Origin: Deltaproteobacteria bacterium UBA2957
GTDB lineage: Bacteria > Myxococcota_A > UBA796
Assembly: GCA_002348535.1 (NCBI GenBank)
Contig: DEBL01000168.1
Span: 1 to 7,006 of the forward strand
Reading direction: 5' to 3'
DNA length: 7,006 bases
Below, piece by piece: positions 1 through 6,670 of the stretch (position 1 is the first letter of the stretch; every line of letters begins with the position of its first letter). The notes beneath the pieces were generated by a model. That model saw only the letters and a list, made by a program, of their open reading frames with translations. It was not told the origin of the DNA and searched no databases. A program made the position numbers and the translations under genes.

Positions 1-1
1 T

Positions 2-1297
2 AAAGGACGAAACGTCTACTTGGAGAGTCTCTACGCGTATCGACATTATGGATGGGCACCTCAAAAAGCGTGGGTGACCGACGAGCGAAAGCTCATCGAC
101 TCGACGACGCCCGAACTGTACGACGCGTGGGACATTCAGGAGCGAACTGACCTTGCACCCACTCGCGTCGATGAGGTGACTGAACTGACCGCGAACCTCG
201 ATGCGTACACCGAGAGCTTGGTCACCGAGGATGCAGCCGCAGGCCGGGCCGAACTGAGCGAGGAGAGACTGCAGCAACTGGCTGCGTTGGGGTACATCAC
301 CACGACGGTCAATGAAGACGGCCCCACCGACAACCTGCCCGATCCGGCTTCGCGACTGCACGTCCTCAAGGAAGTTGAACGAGCGCGGGCTCTGCTTCAA
401 AATGGTGACCTTGACTCCGCACAGAAGCAGGTCGACAAGGTGCTCAGCGAAGAGCCCACATTCGTCGACATGCGCGCGCTGAAGATTCAACTCATGATGC
501 GACGAGGGGAACTTGAGGCAGCTCTTAAAGAGGCAACAGCCCTCGACTCAGATCATCCGTCCACCAATCACAAGAGCCTGATCGCCGCCACGCAGTTGAG
601 GCTTGGAAAGACCGCGGCCGCTGCCCAGACGTTCAACTCGATTGTCGACATCGACCCCTACTTAAAAGACTCATGGGGAGGCCTGCTGACCAGTCTGTTT
701 CTTGGCGGTAAGGTTCCGGAGCTTGATCGGGCCGTGCTCCGGGCCAAGCAATACCATTCTGGCGAGCCTGTTGTCCAAACCTTCGATGGCATTGTCAGGG
801 TGATGAAGGGTCAAGTCGACCAAGCAAAACCGCTGCTCGAGAACGTGTTGGAACGCAGCCCCAATCAGCCCTTCGCAAACCACAGTCTCGGCCTGATCGA
901 GCGTGCAAAGGGCAACGCCGACCGAGCCGAGCAATTCCTGACTGAAGAAATCCGCCTCAACCCCCCGGCCATCCCCGCTCGACGCACGATGGTCGAGATC
1001 TTGGCTGAGCAGCGGCGATACGAGGAACAGTTGGCGCAACTCGATGCGATTCGAGCGATTGAGCCCCCCAACCCATTGACGCTTCACTCGAGCGCTCAGG
1101 CGCTCTTCAACCTAAAGCGATTCGATGAGGCCGAAGCCCTCACCACTCAGTGTCGTGCGCTCAATGACACGTATCCGGGATGCTGGATGCTGGCGGCAAA
1201 CATCCTGCAGAAGAAAGGGAAGAAGACCGAGGCACTTGAGGCCTACAACCGCGCGATGGCACTCTCCAAAATTTCATCTTCGCCCGCGGGTCAGTAG
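2..1297 (+). CDS. Sulfatase-TPR fusion protein, C-terminal part (5' end outside window)
   Basis: The reading frame is open to the left window edge: codons before the first possible TTG start (position 20) read KGRNVY and run straight into LESLYAYRHYGWAP, so the true start lies upstream. That stretch, followed by KLIDSTTPELYD and DLAP, is the characteristic C-terminal end of the sulfatase (alkaline-phosphatase-fold) domain. A LAALGYI segment, typical of sulfatase-TPR proteins, closes the domain. From about position 360 the protein consists of roughly nine consecutive 33-35-residue helix-turn-helix units of TPR type, for example RARALLQNGDLDSAQKQVDK, SLGLIERAKGNADRAEQFL and ANILQKKGKKTEALEAYNRA. 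The catalytic N-terminal half (metal ligands, formylglycine or Ser/Thr nucleophile) is not in the window, so activity cannot be judged. The family hydrolyses sulfate or phosphate esters; TPRs usually mediate protein contacts. The gene ends convergently inside the 3' end of the lipoprotein gene. Confidence 0.85.
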   Translation, partial: KGRNVYLESLYAYRHYGWAPQKAWVTDERKLIDSTTPELYDAWDIQERTDLAPTRVDEVTELTANLDAYTESLVTEDAAAGRAELSEERLQQLAALGYITTTVNEDGPTDNLPDPASRLHVLKEVERARALLQNGDLDSAQKQVDKVLSEEPTFVDMRALKIQLMMRRGELEAALKEATALDSDHPSTNHKSLIAATQLRLGKTAAAAQTFNSIVDIDPYLKDSWGGLLTSLFLGGKVPELDRAVLRAKQYHSGEPVVQTFDGIVRVMKGQVDQAKPLLENVLERSPNQPFANHSLGLIERAKGNADRAEQFLTEEIRLNPPAIPARRTMVEILAEQRRYEEQLAQLDAIRAIEPPNPLTLHSSAQALFNLKRFDEAEALTTQCRALNDTYPGCWMLAANILQKKGKKTEALEAYNRAMALSKISSSPAGQ

Positions 1298-3048
1298 ACG
1301 GCGAGGCCAGCCTGCAGCAGCAACCAACTGTTGTCTTCCAGCTTGATCTGTGGCTGGTCAACCACGAGTATTTTTCCGCGGGTCGCTTCCACATCGATGA
1401 ACTCCTCGAGGGCCAACTCGGGAATTGGAATGTCGGGGGCAAACTGGCTTGTATTGCCCAAGAGCGGCGGAACCAGCAACTTCACCAGCGCGGCTAAATC
1501 ACCGGGATCGATGGATTCGGGTGCCTCGAGAACCCCGATTGCTTGCTCGATTCGGGCGGGACGATTGTCGACGGCAACACGGATTGAACCGTCCTCATCG
1601 ACATCCGCGTTGACATGCGCCCGAAAGTTAACGGAAAAACGAAGGACTTCACCGTCGGTGCGGTTGAAGACAATGTCCCACTCGCCGATGGCCAACTGAG
1701 CGGCCCAATCGTCGTCGCGGGTTGGGCTCAACACCGGAGGAAGATTGAGGTTCATGACGACGGTGTCCGTGGGTCCGAGCGGCGGCGGGAGTGGCGCCCC
1801 TGTGAGGCCGCCGATCAGCACGCCGTCAAACTCCACATTGCGCGCCAAGTCCGTCGACCAGAACGCAAAAGCAAGCTGGTTCAGCAAGTCGTCATCGATG
1901 GCGGCCCAGAAGGGCTGTTCTTTGTAGTCTGGCCACGAAGGAGGGTTGCCCGGGGTTTTTAGCGAGCCTGCATTCCGGGGAAGACCGATCGGATTCGTTG
2001 CCTGAATTCGCGCATCCACCTCGAAGCGGATCCCACTGCTGGCGACCTCGAGATCGGCCAGTCGAAGGTCCATGCCAAGGTCCTCATTGAGGCTTGCGCC
2101 CACGGCAAATGCCGAGAGCGAACTCTCAATAAACCGAGTCAACTCGACACTGATCAGATCCGACACGACGTCCTCAATGTATCCAGCGACCAGTCCGCTC
2201 AGGCTCCCCTCCAAGAACTCGGGGACCCAATCAACCGTCAGGTCCAACTCGTCGATCTCAACGGCCACCGCAAGCGCCTGCGCGCGCACGATGCCTTCTT
2301 CGGACTCGATGGCCATGGTCAATGCTGAATCCACCGAGGACGCCACAGCGGTCGCATTGATCTCGATACCGGAGTACCAGTCCACGCCGCCGAGGATCAC
2401 ATCAACCTCGAGATCTGCGACGCCAACGTTTGCCTCCACCGCACCGTCATCGAGCGCAAGGTCGATCGCTACATTTCCAAACTCCACCCGCGTCGGCGTG
2501 AAGATGAGCGCATCCGTGACGACCGGCTCACCGATGAGAGTGTCGATGATCTCTGTGTCTGCAAGAGCGAGCTCCAACAATCCAGCGATATCATCGGGCT
2601 GATCATCAGAATCGTCCAAGACCTCGCCATCAATCTCCATCCGGATTGCGTTCTCAATCCAAGCGTCTTCCTGGTGGGTAGGCCCCGCGTAAAATGCGCG
2701 CCCATCGACAGCTCGCTCCCCGTTACTCGACTCAACGCGTGCCCCTAAGATCTGGATACCGGGTGTCCAACCCATCTGGGCCTCGAATCGCCCGGTCTCG
2801 CCCACTTCGTACTGCGAACCGTTAATCTCGATGCGCGACACCGAGTTTGATCCGGCCTGCACTGCACCGCGAACAGTTCCCGATCCGTTGGGATCAAAAC
2901 TGCCCCGTTCCGGGTACTCAATCGTCAACTCCGGAATGGCATCGATGGCTGTCGCCTCCGCTTCGTCGCCGGAGGTGTCCGTGGGTTCTGCGGGCTCAGG
3001 CGCGCCGCAGGCTGCAATCAAAAGTAACCAGTTCATAGCGGTGAACAT
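1291..3048 (-). CDS. Acidic lipoprotein with Ig-like and putative BPI/TULIP-like lipid-binding domain
   Basis: The 585-residue protein begins MFTAMNWLLLIAACG, with a lipobox ending at Cys14, so it is predicted to be a lipid-anchored envelope protein. The signal peptide is unusually short and lacks a basic n-region. A second ATG (3036, Met5) is an alternative start; neither has a clear Shine-Dalgarno, and a TAA stop lies directly before the first ATG. Residues about 15-38 form an acidic Pro/Thr/Glu linker. Residues about 40-121 look like an Ig-like beta-sandwich (PERGSFDPNG, INGSQYEVGETGRFEAQ). Residues about 175-275 are alternating beta strands. An amphipathic helix at about 276-314 (FLEGSLSGLVAGYIEDVVSD) follows, then more strands. 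A segment at about 380-402 (FWAAIDDDLLNQLAFAFWST) recalls the start of the second BPI barrel, and a late IPIPEL (540-545) also suits that family. The TULIP assignment is inferred from pattern only; the lipoprotein call is stronger. The protein is strongly acidic and its exact role is unknown. Confidence 0.8.
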   Translation of the reverse strand: MFTAMNWLLLIAACGAPEPAEPTDTSGDEAEATAIDAIPELTIEYPERGSFDPNGSGTVRGAVQAGSNSVSRIEINGSQYEVGETGRFEAQMGWTPGIQILGARVESSNGERAVDGRAFYAGPTHQEDAWIENAIRMEIDGEVLDDSDDQPDDIAGLLELALADTEIIDTLIGEPVVTDALIFTPTRVEFGNVAIDLALDDGAVEANVGVADLEVDVILGGVDWYSGIEINATAVASSVDSALTMAIESEEGIVRAQALAVAVEIDELDLTVDWVPEFLEGSLSGLVAGYIEDVVSDLISVELTRFIESSLSAFAVGASLNEDLGMDLRLADLEVASSGIRFEVDARIQATNPIGLPRNAGSLKTPGNPPSWPDYKEQPFWAAIDDDLLNQLAFAFWSTDLARNVEFDGVLIGGLTGAPLPPPLGPTDTVVMNLNLPPVLSPTRDDDWAAQLAIGEWDIVFNRTDGEVLRFSVNFRAHVNADVDEDGSIRVAVDNRPARIEQAIGVLEAPESIDPGDLAALVKLLVPPLLGNTSQFAPDIPIPELALEEFIDVEATRGKILVVDQPQIKLEDNSWLLLQAGLAVY

Positions 3049-3059
3049 TTACAGCAGTT

Positions 3060-3077
3060 TGGGGCCGGTGGCGCCCA
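3060..3077 (-). promoter_or_regulatory. Small imperfect hairpin in the lipoprotein leader
   Basis: TGGGGCC (3060-3066) pairs with GGCGCCCA (3070-3077) to give seven base pairs with one bulged base and a three-base loop. In the lipoprotein transcript it would lie 11 nt before the first ATG, in a leader without a recognisable Shine-Dalgarno. It could affect translation initiation, or be chance in GC-rich DNA. Confidence 0.2.
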
Positions 3078-3098
3078 TGAGCCGCCAGTTTCACCCCC

Positions 3099-3129
3099 TT
3101 GTCACACCGGGAATTTGGGCGCGTACGGT
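3099..3129 (+). promoter_or_regulatory. Weak sigma70-like promoter candidate for the kinase operon
   Basis: TTGTCA (3099-3104) matches the -35 consensus at five of six bases. TACGGT (3124-3129) is a poor -10 at a long 19-bp spacing. TACAAC (3129-3134) is a better -10 but is badly spaced. The position upstream of the operon is right, but the match is weak and the host's sigma factors are unknown. Confidence 0.25.
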
Positions 3130-3151
3130 ACAACTACAGTCGGGGAAAGTC

Positions 3152-3155
3152 GAGG
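3152..3155 (+). promoter_or_regulatory. Shine-Dalgarno GAGG deciding the kinase start
   Basis: GAGG lies 7 nt before ATG 3163, which is ideal spacing. It supports this start over the in-frame TTG at 3115, which would add 16 mostly hydrophilic residues before the first membrane helix. Confidence 0.6.
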
Positions 3156-3162
3156 TTTGGTC

Positions 3163-4416
3163 ATGATCAATGCGGTGGTCAGCGATGCAAGCAGTGCCGC
3201 TGCCATCAGTGTGGCCATCTTGCTGCTGTTCTCCGCCGGGGAGTGGCTGCACCGATCGCTCAAGGTCAGGGTTGAACTGACCCGCAAACTGACTCATGTC
3301 GGGGCCGGGGTGATCGTGATGACGTTTCCTTGGACGCTCTCGAGTCCTTGGACGGTGCTGCTGCTGAGTGTTTCCTTTGGGGCACTCCTATCGGTCGGAA
3401 AACTGACCGGGCTGCTATCCAGTGTCCACAACGTCGACCGTCGAACCAGCGGCGCCTTCTTCTACCCCGTGGCGGTCCTCGGAACCTTCTGGCTCTCGAG
3501 AGGCGACCCGCTGCTGTTCTGCGTTCCGATCGCCGTCATGGCCCTTGCCGATACCGCCGCAGCACTGGTGGGCCAGAGCGTGGGGCAGTTTCACTACCGC
3601 GTGTTCGATAACCGCCGGTCCGTTGAGGGCAGCATGGGTTTTTTCGCCTTTGCGCTCGCAGTCTGCATGTCGGGTCTCGCGCTGTACGGTGCACCCGGAT
3701 GGCCTGCCATGCTCATTGTTGCGCTGGTTGCCGCCATCATGGCCACGGCCACGGAGTCCATCAGTGTTCGAGGGTCGGACAACCTGTTCATTCCATACAC
3801 CGTCTTCTTGGTCCTCGACCGAACCATGCGGCTTGGGTTGCGAGACCTCAGCGGCTGGCTGGAGGGCATGATGCTGGCCCTGATGGTGCTCGTCGGCAGC
3901 TACCGCGTCGCTGCGCTGACGCCCGCAGGGGGTGTGACAGTGTTTTTGGTCGTGACCCTCGCGTGGGCGTTGGGCGGGTTGGTGTGGCTCATGCCCCTGC
4001 TCGCGCTGTACCTGCTCTACATTGTCACCGCGCCCCGCGAGGGTGACATCCGAGCCGACCTCAACGAAGTGTTTCCGACGACCGTCGGTTCCATGATTGT
4101 AGTCCTTGCTTTTGGCCATTTCGGGGAGGCAGACCTCTTTGTTCCGTATCTCGCAACGCTGACGGCGAGCGGAGCCATCGCGTTGGGCCGCATGGCAACC
4201 TTGCGCGGATGGCCCTTGATTCCCCTCGCCTTGTCGGGGGCAATGACGCCGCTGATGCCCGTGGTGGCCTATGAACACTCTGTTCCCGTTCCCGCCTTGG
4301 CGCTGGCCACACTCGCGGGGTGCGCCGCATTCGCATCGCTCCGACGCAGCGACTTCTCGGGCCGCCGTATGCTCAGCGCCTTGTTGGCGGGGGCGGTGGC
4401 ATGGGCGGCGGCATGA
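3163..4416 (+). CDS. Phytol/dolichol-kinase-family membrane protein with DUF92-like C-terminal half
   Basis: The 417-residue protein is very hydrophobic, with about a dozen membrane segments. The N-terminal half carries the marks of the SEC59/VTE5 family of CTP-dependent lipid-alcohol kinases: RKLTHVGAG at 41-49, RRTSGAFFYP at 93-102, ADTAAALVG at 129-137 (the DxxAxxxG motif), RRSVEGS at 151-157 (the K/R-S/T-x-EG motif), and E198 with DNLFIP at 206-211. The expected reaction is CTP-dependent phosphorylation of a prenol, dolichol or diacylglycerol in the membrane; the substrate cannot be read from sequence. The second half, from about 233, resembles DUF92 (VTE6/TMEM19): LTPAGG at 252-257, a glycine-rich GGLVW hairpin at 271-275, and DLNEVFPTTVGS at 299-310. 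The DTxxxEIG-like motif expected near 335-342 reads ASGAIALG, so this half may be inactive. It heads the operon and overlaps the next gene by 4 bp (ATGA). Start chosen from the GAGG site. A phosphatidate cytidylyltransferase is a less likely alternative. Confidence 0.82.
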   Translation: MINAVVSDASSAAAISVAILLLFSAGEWLHRSLKVRVELTRKLTHVGAGVIVMTFPWTLSSPWTVLLLSVSFGALLSVGKLTGLLSSVHNVDRRTSGAFFYPVAVLGTFWLSRGDPLLFCVPIAVMALADTAAALVGQSVGQFHYRVFDNRRSVEGSMGFFAFALAVCMSGLALYGAPGWPAMLIVALVAAIMATATESISVRGSDNLFIPYTVFLVLDRTMRLGLRDLSGWLEGMMLALMVLVGSYRVAALTPAGGVTVFLVVTLAWALGGLVWLMPLLALYLLYIVTAPREGDIRADLNEVFPTTVGSMIVVLAFGHFGEADLFVPYLATLTASGAIALGRMATLRGWPLIPLALSGAMTPLMPVVAYEHSVPVPALALATLAGCAAFASLRRSDFSGRRMLSALLAGAVAWAAA

Positions 4417-5207
4417 ACGGGGCGCACGTCAATCCGATCGACCCGTCCATCGGCCACATTGAAGACGGGCCAGAGGCCGGAATCGAAGCGGCAGAGGCGT
4501 GGCTTCGGGCCCAAGGGTGCACACGGGCACGCGGCCCGATGGGGCCCACAACTTGGCACACCTACCGCGCCGTCATCGAGACCAGTGACCGGCCGTTTTT
4601 CTTGGGCGAACCCACAGCCCAACCGACGGCATGGGTAAACCGCGGCTACGCACCGATCGCGCATTATGCGAGTGCATTGGCCGATAACCAAGCGCAGATG
4701 GCCGCTGCCGCGCGACACACCGCGGCCATGGAACGTGCAGGTTGGTGCCTCCGCACCCTCGAGGCCCACGATGGATACGAGTCCGCCCTCGAGTGCGTGC
4801 ACACCATCAGTCAGGCGGCATTCAGCGCCGCCTTTGCCTTTACTCCCCTGCCCCTCTCCGAATTCATCGCCCTCTACACCCCCCTCGAGCCCCTCGTGGA
4901 CCCGCGCTTGGTGTTCACTGCGTTCGACCCAAGCGGCCGGCCGGGTGGATTCTGCTTCGCCGTTCCCGACCGATTGAATCCGGCCGGGCAGACCTTTATC
5001 GTCAAGACCCTTGCGGTTCTGCCCGAACATCGATCGGCCGGTCTGGGCAGCTGGATGACCGCCGCGGCCCACCAAGCCGCCCATGACCTCGGATACGTGG
5101 GTGGAGGCATTCACGCCCTGATGTGGACGGGCAGCCGCAGCAACCAAATATCGAAGCATGCCGGCCATGTATTTCGTCGCTATGCGCTCTTCGAGAAGCC
5201 GCTGTGA
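4413..5207 (+). CDS. GNAT-family N-acyltransferase, two-part
   Basis: This is a 264-residue soluble protein. The C-terminal part (about 120-264) is a GNAT fold. Motif A reads VKTLAVLPEHRSAGLGS at 197-213, giving the acyl-CoA pyrophosphate-binding R-x-x-G-x-G as R207, G210 and G212. It is followed by the helix AAAHQAAHDLGY and a strand with IHALM, then a late RRYALFEKPL end. The N-terminal part (about 20-90) holds GPMGPTTWHTYR and FFLGEP, a pattern I associate with a GNAT subfamily carrying an N-terminal companion domain. GNAT enzymes move an acyl group from acyl-CoA, or sometimes acyl-ACP, to an amine; the acceptor here is unknown. The start at ATG 4413 gives an ATGA overlap with the kinase stop. 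ATG 4401, four codons earlier and behind a G-rich run (4389-4393), is an alternative. The frame is open further upstream, inside the kinase gene. Confidence 0.8.
   Translation: MNGAHVNPIDPSIGHIEDGPEAGIEAAEAWLRAQGCTRARGPMGPTTWHTYRAVIETSDRPFFLGEPTAQPTAWVNRGYAPIAHYASALADNQAQMAAAARHTAAMERAGWCLRTLEAHDGYESALECVHTISQAAFSAAFAFTPLPLSEFIALYTPLEPLVDPRLVFTAFDPSGRPGGFCFAVPDRLNPAGQTFIVKTLAVLPEHRSAGLGSWMTAAAHQAAHDLGYVGGGIHALMWTGSRSNQISKHAGHVFRRYALFEKPL
5193..5198 (+). promoter_or_regulatory. Shine-Dalgarno-like GAGAAG before the GTG start of the ligase
   Basis: GAGAAG ends 5 nt before GTG 5204. It supports the GTG start that overlaps the GNAT stop as GTGA, rather than the in-frame GTG at 5123 inside the GNAT gene. 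Confidence 0.45.
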
Positions 5208-6670
5208 CAACAAATCTTCTGCGCCTGCTGCCCCGCTCTGATCACCCGGCGCTCATCGATCCCGATGGCCGGCAGATGACCTTCAATGAACTGTGGAGCG
5301 ACGTCGAGGGCGTCGCCGCGGACCTGCACGAACGGGGCATTCGATCCGGCGACCGGGTGGTGCTGCTGATTCCCATGAGCATCGAGCTGTACGTGGTGTT
5401 GCTGGCTCTGTTTCACCGCGGAGCCACCGTCACGCTTGTCGATCCCAGCGCAGACATCCAGACCCTTCTGACCTTGCACCCTCCCGATGCCTTCATTGGT
5501 ATACCCAAGGCCCATGCGCTCCGCGTCACGGTGCCTGCGCTGCGCGGATTGAAGGTGTACCTCTCGACCGGCTTTACGCCATTGCCTCACCGACGCATCC
5601 GGCGCCGCAACACGCCACCGCCGCCCATCGAACCACCCAGTGCGCCCGCGCTCCTGACGTTCACCAGCGGCACCACATCAACGCCAAAGGCCATCGCACG
5701 CAGCCATGCATTCCTTGTGGCGCAGCACCGCGTACTCGGCAGCCACATGCGATTCGGGCCGGGCGATGTCGACATGCCCACCCTGCCGGTGTTCCTGCTG
5801 CACTCGCTGGCGTCGGGCGCCACCTGTGTGGTGGCCAATGCGAACTTGGCCACCGTGGGATCCATCGACCCAATCCCGGTGCTGAACCAAATCGAGACCT
5901 TGGGCGTGACCTCCATCAGTGGATCGCCCGCATTCTTCCAGTGCCTCACCAACCACCTGATCGCTACCGGTGAGTGTGCCCACTCGGTGCGCACCGTCTT
6001 CACGGGGGGCGCACGCGTGCCCGCAGCGTTGGTCCAAGCGCTGAGCGCCTGCATGCCATCGGCAGCCATCGAAATCGTGTACGGGTCAACGGAGTGCGAG
6101 CCCATCGCCGTTTTAGATGCCCTTGCGAACTTCGACCGCCTCTCTCAGACGACCCACTTGGGCGCGCTTGTTGGCCGTCCAGTCGATGATGTATCGGTGC
6201 GCATTGACGGGTCACCCAACGGAGAAATTCTTGTGGCGGGCCCTCATGTCAACGAAGGCTACGTCGACAACCCTGAAGCGGACGCGGCCCATAAAATCCG
6301 GGAGGGCGACCGCGTCTGGCACCGAACCGGGGATGCCGGGCACCTTGATGACGAGGGAAACCTGTGGCTCGTGGGGCGTGTGGGCGAGTCCATCAACGGG
6401 CATTGGCCGCTGGTGGTTGAAGGCTTGGCCGAAGAACTCGACTTTGTGGTTCGTGCTGCCCTCGTGGGGGTCGACGGCCACCCCACTCTTGCGGTCGAAA
6501 CCCGAAGTCCGCCGGCGGACTGGGCACAACGGATTCGTGCGCACACAGGCCTTTCCCCGATCGCCGTGAATCGGATACCGGTGGACACGCGGCACAATGC
6601 CAAGGTCGATCGCAACCAGCTGGCAGCCACGCTCAAATCCAACCCCTCAGGATCCGATGACCCGGCCTAA
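5204..6670 (+). CDS. OleC-like AMP-dependent synthetase/ligase (ANL superfamily)
   Basis: This 488-residue adenylate-forming enzyme activates a carboxylic acid with ATP. Visible core motifs in order: the ATP-binding loop LLTFTSGTTSTPKAI at 150-164 (the usual TSGTTGxPK, with Ser159 for Gly), VYGSTECEP at 292-300 (A5), GEILVAGP at 340-347, WHRTGD at 372-377 (A7 ribose-binding Asp377), LWLVGR at 387-392 (A8 hinge region), and RHNAKVDR at 463-470, whose Lys467 should be the A10 catalytic lysine. FIGIPKAH (97-104), YGSTEC with a following PIAVLD, and the DTRHNAKVDRNQLA end recall OleC, the beta-lactone synthetase of bacterial olefin synthesis. OleC is usually some 50-70 residues longer, and no OleA, OleB or OleD is present here. 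A Pro/Arg-rich linker (126-148) precedes the ATP loop. The GTG start overlaps the GNAT stop; the downstream hydrolase overlaps its end by 14 bp. A fatty-acyl-AMP or acyl-CoA ligase is the safe reading. Confidence 0.88.
   Translation: MTTNLLRLLPRSDHPALIDPDGRQMTFNELWSDVEGVAADLHERGIRSGDRVVLLIPMSIELYVVLLALFHRGATVTLVDPSADIQTLLTLHPPDAFIGIPKAHALRVTVPALRGLKVYLSTGFTPLPHRRIRRRNTPPPPIEPPSAPALLTFTSGTTSTPKAIARSHAFLVAQHRVLGSHMRFGPGDVDMPTLPVFLLHSLASGATCVVANANLATVGSIDPIPVLNQIETLGVTSISGSPAFFQCLTNHLIATGECAHSVRTVFTGGARVPAALVQALSACMPSAAIEIVYGSTECEPIAVLDALANFDRLSQTTHLGALVGRPVDDVSVRIDGSPNGEILVAGPHVNEGYVDNPEADAAHKIREGDRVWHRTGDAGHLDDEGNLWLVGRVGESINGHWPLVVEGLAEELDFVVRAALVGVDGHPTLAVETRSPPADWAQRIRAHTGLSPIAVNRIPVDTRHNAKVDRNQLAATLKSNPSGSDDPA
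6649..6652 (+). promoter_or_regulatory. Shine-Dalgarno AGGA for the SGNH hydrolase
   Basis: AGGA lies 4 nt before ATG 6657, inside the 3' end of the ligase gene. The spacing is short but acceptable, and it supports a start that overlaps the ligase stop. Confidence 0.4.

Larger units (their letters stand above)
3049..3162. other. Divergent intergenic region (only non-coding gap in the window)
   Basis: These 114 bp separate the minus-strand lipoprotein start from the plus-strand kinase start and must hold the promoters for both if each is transcribed from here. Visible elements are a small imperfect hairpin next to the lipoprotein start, a weak sigma70-like pair facing the kinase, a 9-bp palindrome GTACGGTAC (3123-3131) overlapping the candidate -10, and a GAGG ribosome-binding site for the kinase. 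No convincing promoter was found on the minus strand. Confidence 0.6.

Noticed and set aside
20..22. TTG as the start of the sulfatase-TPR gene
   Set aside because: The frame is open upstream and the residues before it continue the conserved sulfatase C-terminal motif, so the gene begins outside the window.
1270..1340. Intrinsic terminator between the convergent genes
   Set aside because: I saw no stem followed by a T-run on either strand, and the genes overlap.
2072..2602. 176-codon plus-strand open frame within the lipoprotein gene
   Set aside because: It is Ser/Thr-rich without motifs, opposite a gene with a clear signal peptide and domain structure.
3415..4278. 287-codon minus-strand open frame opposite the kinase
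   Set aside because: It is rich in His, Gln and Arg with no domain pattern, as expected for the complement of a hydrophobic membrane protein.
5123..5203. N-terminal extension of the AMP ligase from an upstream GTG
   Set aside because: The 27 added residues overlap the conserved end of the GNAT gene and look unlike an ANL N-terminus; GTG 5204 has a GTGA overlap and a GAGAAG site.
4269..5213. 314-codon open frame on the minus strand opposite the GNAT gene
   Set aside because: It shows no recognisable motif and has low-complexity Gly/Arg-rich composition; it is a typical antisense shadow in GC-rich DNA. The plus strand carries a clear GNAT motif A.
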